Assembly: GCF_016495725.1 (NCBI RefSeq)
Contig: NZ_CP054705.1
Coordinates: 3,782,001-3,846,000 of the forward strand
Reading direction: 5' to 3'
Source of the DNA: Salicibibacter cibarius
Lineage (GTDB): Bacteria > Bacillota > Bacilli > Bacillales > Marinococcaceae
DNA: 64,000 nucleotides
Every line of letters starts with the position of its first letter. Within the stretch, counting starts at the first letter, position 1. Below are positions 60,989 to 64,000 of this stretch, in pieces. The position numbers and the translations under genes were made by a program. The notes below the pieces were generated by a model. The model was given only the letters and a program-made list of their open reading frames with translations. It ran no database searches and had not been told where the DNA came from.

Positions 60989-61945
60989 CTACACAGCGAT
61001 TGGTGCACGAATCGCCGAATGTGGTGCGTAATCTTCTAACGTAATATCATCTGTCTCCAAGTCGAAAATAGACCGTGACCCGCCGGCAACAGCAACGGTC
61101 GGCAAGGCGCGCGGCTCGCGTGAAAGCTGGGTACACGCCTGCTCGAGATGGTTTTGGTACAGGTGGGCATCTCCCAACGTATGGACGAACGTGCCAAGGG
61201 CAAGCCCGCATTCCCTAGCGATTAATTGGGTGAGTAACGCGTAACTCGCGATGTTGAACGGGACGCCTAAAAACATGTCTGCGCTCCGTTGATACAACTG
61301 ACAGGAAAGTTTCCCGTCTGCCACATAAAATTGAAATAACGTATGGCAAGGAGGGAGAGCCATCGTTGGAACATCTTCGGGATTCCAGGCAGAAACGATC
61401 AGACGCCGTGAATCGGGGGTTTTTTTAATCATCTCGATCACATCTGCGAGCTGATCAATCATCTCCCCTCTCGACGTTTTCCAGGCGCGCCATTGACGGC
61501 CGTAGATATTGCCAAGGTCCCCATATTTCGCGGCAAATGCATCTTCATTGAGGATGCGTCCTTTAAACGTATCCAGCTCTTTTTCATAGCGCTTGCGGAA
61601 TTCATCATCCTGCAAAGAACGCCGGCCGAAGTCCGCCATATCCGGCCCTTGGTAATCGTCACTTTTCACATAACGTTGGAACGCCCATTCATTCCAAATA
61701 TTATTATTATGTTTCAGTAAGTATCGGATATTCGTGTCCCCTTTTATAAACCACAGCAGTTCACTCTTAATTAGCGAAAAGGGAACGCGTTTCGTCGTGA
61801 TCAGCGGAAAGCCTTCGCTTAAATCGAACCGCATCTGACGGCCGAAAGTCGAGCGCGTGCCTGTGCCTGTCCGATCCATTTTTTGATCTCCGTTTTCAAG
61901 AATATCCGTGAGAAGATCAAGGTATTGCTGTTCACTTCGGCTCAT
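60989..61945 (-). CDS. thyA: Thymidylate synthase
   Basis: Methylates dUMP to dTMP using methylenetetrahydrofolate. 318 residues with the roughly 50-residue insert of Lactobacillus-type ThyA (about 90-140), the active-site Cys200 in [14 protein letters not shown] and [21 protein letters not shown] (in parts). AAGGAGGGC sets the ATG at 61945. Its product dihydrofolate is recycled by the next gene, dfrA. Confidence 0.95.
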   Translation of the reverse strand: MSRSEQQYLDLLTDILENGDQKMDRTGTGTRSTFGRQMRFDLSEGFPLITTKRVPFSLIKSELLWFIKGDTNIRYLLKHNNNIWNEWAFQRYVKSDDYQGPDMADFGRRSLQDDEFRKRYEKELDTFKGRILNEDAFAAKYGDLGNIYGRQWRAWKTSRGEMIDQLADVIEMIKKTPDSRRLIVSAWNPEDVPTMALPPCHTLFQFYVADGKLSCQLYQRSADMFLGVPFNIASYALLTQLIARECGLALGTFVHTLGDAHLYQNHLEQACTQLSREPRALPTVAVAGGSRSIFDLETDDITLEDYAPHSAIRAPIAV

Positions 61946-61997
61946 CCTATTGCCCTCCTTGGCTGAATGCTTCCGTGCAAAGCACAGAAGCATTCTT

Positions 61998-62303
61998 TTA
62001 TTCCTGCATCCTCAATAAAGCTTCACGGCCGCTCATCCCGGCGTGAATGCCCCGGGCTTCAGCTGCAAGCGTTACCGACTCCAAAGGAGCCTCAAGCAGT
62101 TGGTCAACCGTTCGGACACCGACCGCGCGGCCGGCGACAATTTCACGGTCAGCCAACTTCTCATTCAGCAATTGAACATCTAAAGCGCCGCACATAATAT
62201 AGCCGACATCATTGGCCACGGCCATAAAATTCGTTTTCGGCAGTTTCATCGTCACCGCCTGAAAGCCTACACCATCTATATTTACCGGTTCCATCTCCAA
62301 CAT
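61998..62303 (-). CDS. yunC: YunC-family (DUF1805) protein
   Basis: A soluble 101-residue protein with [26 protein letters not shown] (parts: [11 protein letters not shown]) and [22 protein letters not shown], matching YunC/DUF1805. Function unknown. AAGGGTGG lies upstream. Between yunD and thyA on the same strand; in B. subtilis it is next to yunD. Confidence 0.87.
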   Translation of the reverse strand: MLEMEPVNIDGVGFQAVTMKLPKTNFMAVANDVGYIMCGALDVQLLNEKLADREIVAGRAVGVRTVDQLLEAPLESVTLAAEARGIHAGMSGREALLRMQE

Positions 62304-62399
62304 CGCTCAGAACCACCCTTTCCGAATACTCTCTCCAGTGTATGAGCGCATGCCTTTTAACGTAAGGGCGGTTTAATTAAACGTTTATCCCGATGATAA

Positions 62400-62612
62400 G
62401 CGCCCGCTATTCCGGGGATCAGACGTCGGAAATCGGAAAATCATGCTTTTTCCGACCTCTGGCATCTAAAATCTGACTTCTGGCTAAACGGGCGACTAAC
62501 ACCCCGATTCGTTCCGACGCCCAGGACGGGCTAGTGTCGGCGTTGTCACAAGATGTGACGGTTTTAGCCGACTTCCTTATTCAGAGGTAAATCACCTCTG
62601 ATGGAAGTTTCA
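62400..62612. repeat. Dispersed composite repeat, family G copy 3
   Basis: GATCAGACGTCGGAAATCGG, TTTTTCCGACCTCTGGCAT, TAAACGGGCGACTAACACCC and TCAGAGGTAAATCACCTCTGA (hairpin), then TGGAAGTTTCACTTTAT: the longest copy. No gene lies in 62304-62618. Confidence 0.7.
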
Positions 62613-62618
62613 CTTTAT

Positions 62619-64000
62619 CTATACCGTATCTTCTGTTTTTAATCCCCACGTAATAAGGTCACGGATAAATTCCGGTGTGAAGTAGCGTTTATCTTTGGCG
62701 GCGGCAATAGAAGGATACAACGTGCCAAAGGTTAACATATCAGCCGTAGCCACTTCGTAATCTCCGTTTTCATCAATTTCCCGGCCTTTGAAATAAACGC
62801 CGTTCACTTGATAGAAGCCTGCCGATGACTTTTCAACATCAACATCCAACCCTGCAAACGCTAAACGGCCAAGTTTATGCCCTCGAAAACCGTAACCTTT
62901 TAATGGGAGATGAATCATTTTTTCCGTAAACGATTGGTGGATGGCTTCCGTAAGTTGATGCCCTTTGACGTTGACGACACAAGGATTGACCGGATGGGGG
63001 CAAAGGCGATGCAGATCATGCTTTGTGACATTGCCTTCCCGTAACGATGCCAACAGCAGGCCCGAATGGATCATGGCGATATCTGTCCCACACCAACTTC
63101 TTAATTGCCGGGCGAGAAACGTCGAGAAAGCGGACGGCTCGGTCCATGAAATGGCGAGCGGTTCTTCCCGATTCGCAACCACTTCATTTAAGTTCCGTTC
63201 TGCTTCCGTTTGCAATTCCTGCAATTTTTTTGTGATATGCCCGGCCTTTGGGGCAACCCCTCCCATTGATACGAGCGTCCCGGCGGTCTCGGCCATTTGT
63301 TTTTTCCCGGTGTCATACGTAAGCTGTACTTTTCCTACATGCGTGCCTAACTTGCCGGTTTGCGTAATCAGCGTACCGTTAACGACAGGAGCCGGATCTA
63401 AACGATGGTGGGTATGGGACCCCAGAATCACATCGATATCATGGGAAGCGGCGATTTGCTCATCACGAAATAACCCCAAGTGGGAAAGGAGCACGACGAT
63501 ATCCGCCTGTTCCCGAATCTTCGGCAATTCTTTGTCCAAAATCATAAGCGGGTCTTGAATATCCCACCCCATTGCATAATAAAAAGGGTAAAAAGATGCC
63601 GTTAGCCCAATCATTCCGATGACAAGGCCATTCGATTCCATCGTCATCGCCGGCTTGGCCCATGATGGCAGCTCTCCTTGTTCGTTATATAAGTTGCTTA
63701 AAAGAACGTCAAAATTGGCAGGCGAGTACAGATGTTCCAGTGTATGTTTCGCAAACGTGACCCCTTCGTTATTCCCTATCGTTGCATATTGAATGGGAGA
63801 GTCATTCATCAAGTCAATATTCCCTCTCCCCAACGTCCCTTCCGTTATTGGATGCACTCGATCGGCATGATCACCGATATCAAAAAACAAAGCATTTTCG
63901 CCGCGCGATTGGTGATGCTGTTTTTGTTTTTCCAAATAATGCACGATTTTGGGCCATTGGTTCAGCTGGCTATGCAAATCGTTCGTATGATAAATGTAAA
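62619..64000 (-). CDS. yunD: YunD bifunctional metallophosphatase/5'-nucleotidase, 5' end outside window
   Basis: Metallophosphoesterase of the UshA/YhcR type. The frame continues to the window edge as YIYHTNDLHSQLNQW, the first metal motif (H-x-N-D-x-H). Further motifs are FDIGDHADR, ATIGNNEGVTFAKHTL, VVLLSHLG and LGSHTHHR, giving the two-metal site. A C-terminal 5'-nucleotidase domain (about 270-440) follows. No membrane segment is visible in the part seen. The N-terminal few residues lie beyond 64000. It is probably cytosolic, as B. subtilis YunD. Confidence 0.9.
   Translation of the reverse strand, partial: YIYHTNDLHSQLNQWPKIVHYLEKQKQHHQSRGENALFFDIGDHADRVHPITEGTLGRGNIDLMNDSPIQYATIGNNEGVTFAKHTLEHLYSPANFDVLLSNLYNEQGELPSWAKPAMTMESNGLVIGMIGLTASFYPFYYAMGWDIQDPLMILDKELPKIREQADIVVLLSHLGLFRDEQIAASHDIDVILGSHTHHRLDPAPVVNGTLITQTGKLGTHVGKVQLTYDTGKKQMAETAGTLVSMGGVAPKAGHITKKLQELQTEAERNLNEVVANREEPLAISWTEPSAFSTFLARQLRSWCGTDIAMIHSGLLLASLREGNVTKHDLHRLCPHPVNPCVVNVKGHQLTEAIHQSFTEKMIHLPLKGYGFRGHKLGRLAFAGLDVDVEKSSAGFYQVNGVYFKGREIDENGDYEVATADMLTFGTLYPSIAAAKDKRYFTPEFIRDLITWGLKTEDTV

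Overview
The window looks like the chromosome of a spore-forming, probably haloalkaliphilic member of the Bacillaceae. Gene order closely follows the Bacillus subtilis yui-yum-yut-yun neighbourhood (yuiC, yuiB, ndh, yumC; dapF, yuzB, yutJ, yuzD, yutI, thrB, thrC, hom, yutH, yutG, yutF, yutE; yutD, lipA, lytH, yunB, yunC, yunD). Sporulation genes (Spo0E-like, yutH, yunB) are present. Exported proteins are strongly acidic (the siderophore-binding protein, the FixH-like lipoprotein, the secreted protein at 32212), which suits a salty or alkaline habitat. Genus is not determined.

Layout. 1-2.1 kb: the 3' end of a group II intron (maturase with HNH domain, then domains V and VI) that interrupts a decayed tnpB. 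2.1-10 kb: htpX, an aminoglycoside adenylyltransferase-like gene, a Fur-boxed siderophore-binding lipoprotein, a FixH-like lipoprotein, a small CxxC protein with a YtpB terpene synthase, a DUF3817 membrane protein, and the alaR-alaT pair. 10-20 kb: a cysteine hydrolase, luxS, a nitronate monooxygenase, two DASS carriers, an arginase-family enzyme, a type I toxin-antitoxin locus, a glycerophosphodiesterase and an MFS exporter. 20-29 kb: an IS256-family element, bioY behind a BirA operator, the 3D-domain/yuiB/NDH-2/yumC cluster, an A-type Fe-S protein, a Spo0E-like gene and mqnE (futalosine route to menaquinone). 29-41 kb: an ABC-F ATPase, a second decayed tnpB element, a secreted protein, a pepA/DUF3870/TPP enzyme/saccharopine-dehydrogenase-like operon, a CoA-transferase and an acyl-CoA dehydrogenase. 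41-64 kb: the yut-yun block with the hom-thrC-thrB operon, glpX, a second ytpB, lipA, an NSS transporter, thyA-dfrA and a yunD that runs off the window.

The most unusual signal is not a gene. Ten intergenic tandem arrays, built from at least five unrelated unit sequences, share almost exactly the same unit length: 23 of the 30 unit-to-unit steps I measured are 52 bp and four more are 51 bp. In all but some degenerate units the repeat contains one dyad (hairpin) of about 31-43 bp followed by a linker. None lies inside a coding sequence. The sequence families differ but the length and architecture are kept, so length or helical phase (52 bp is close to five turns of B-DNA) appears to be what is maintained or generated. 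An IS256-type element sits inside one array, flanked by an 8-bp duplication, and removing it in thought restores the 52-bp register. Two dispersed palindrome families and a 21-bp-period array add to this repeat-rich intergenic landscape.
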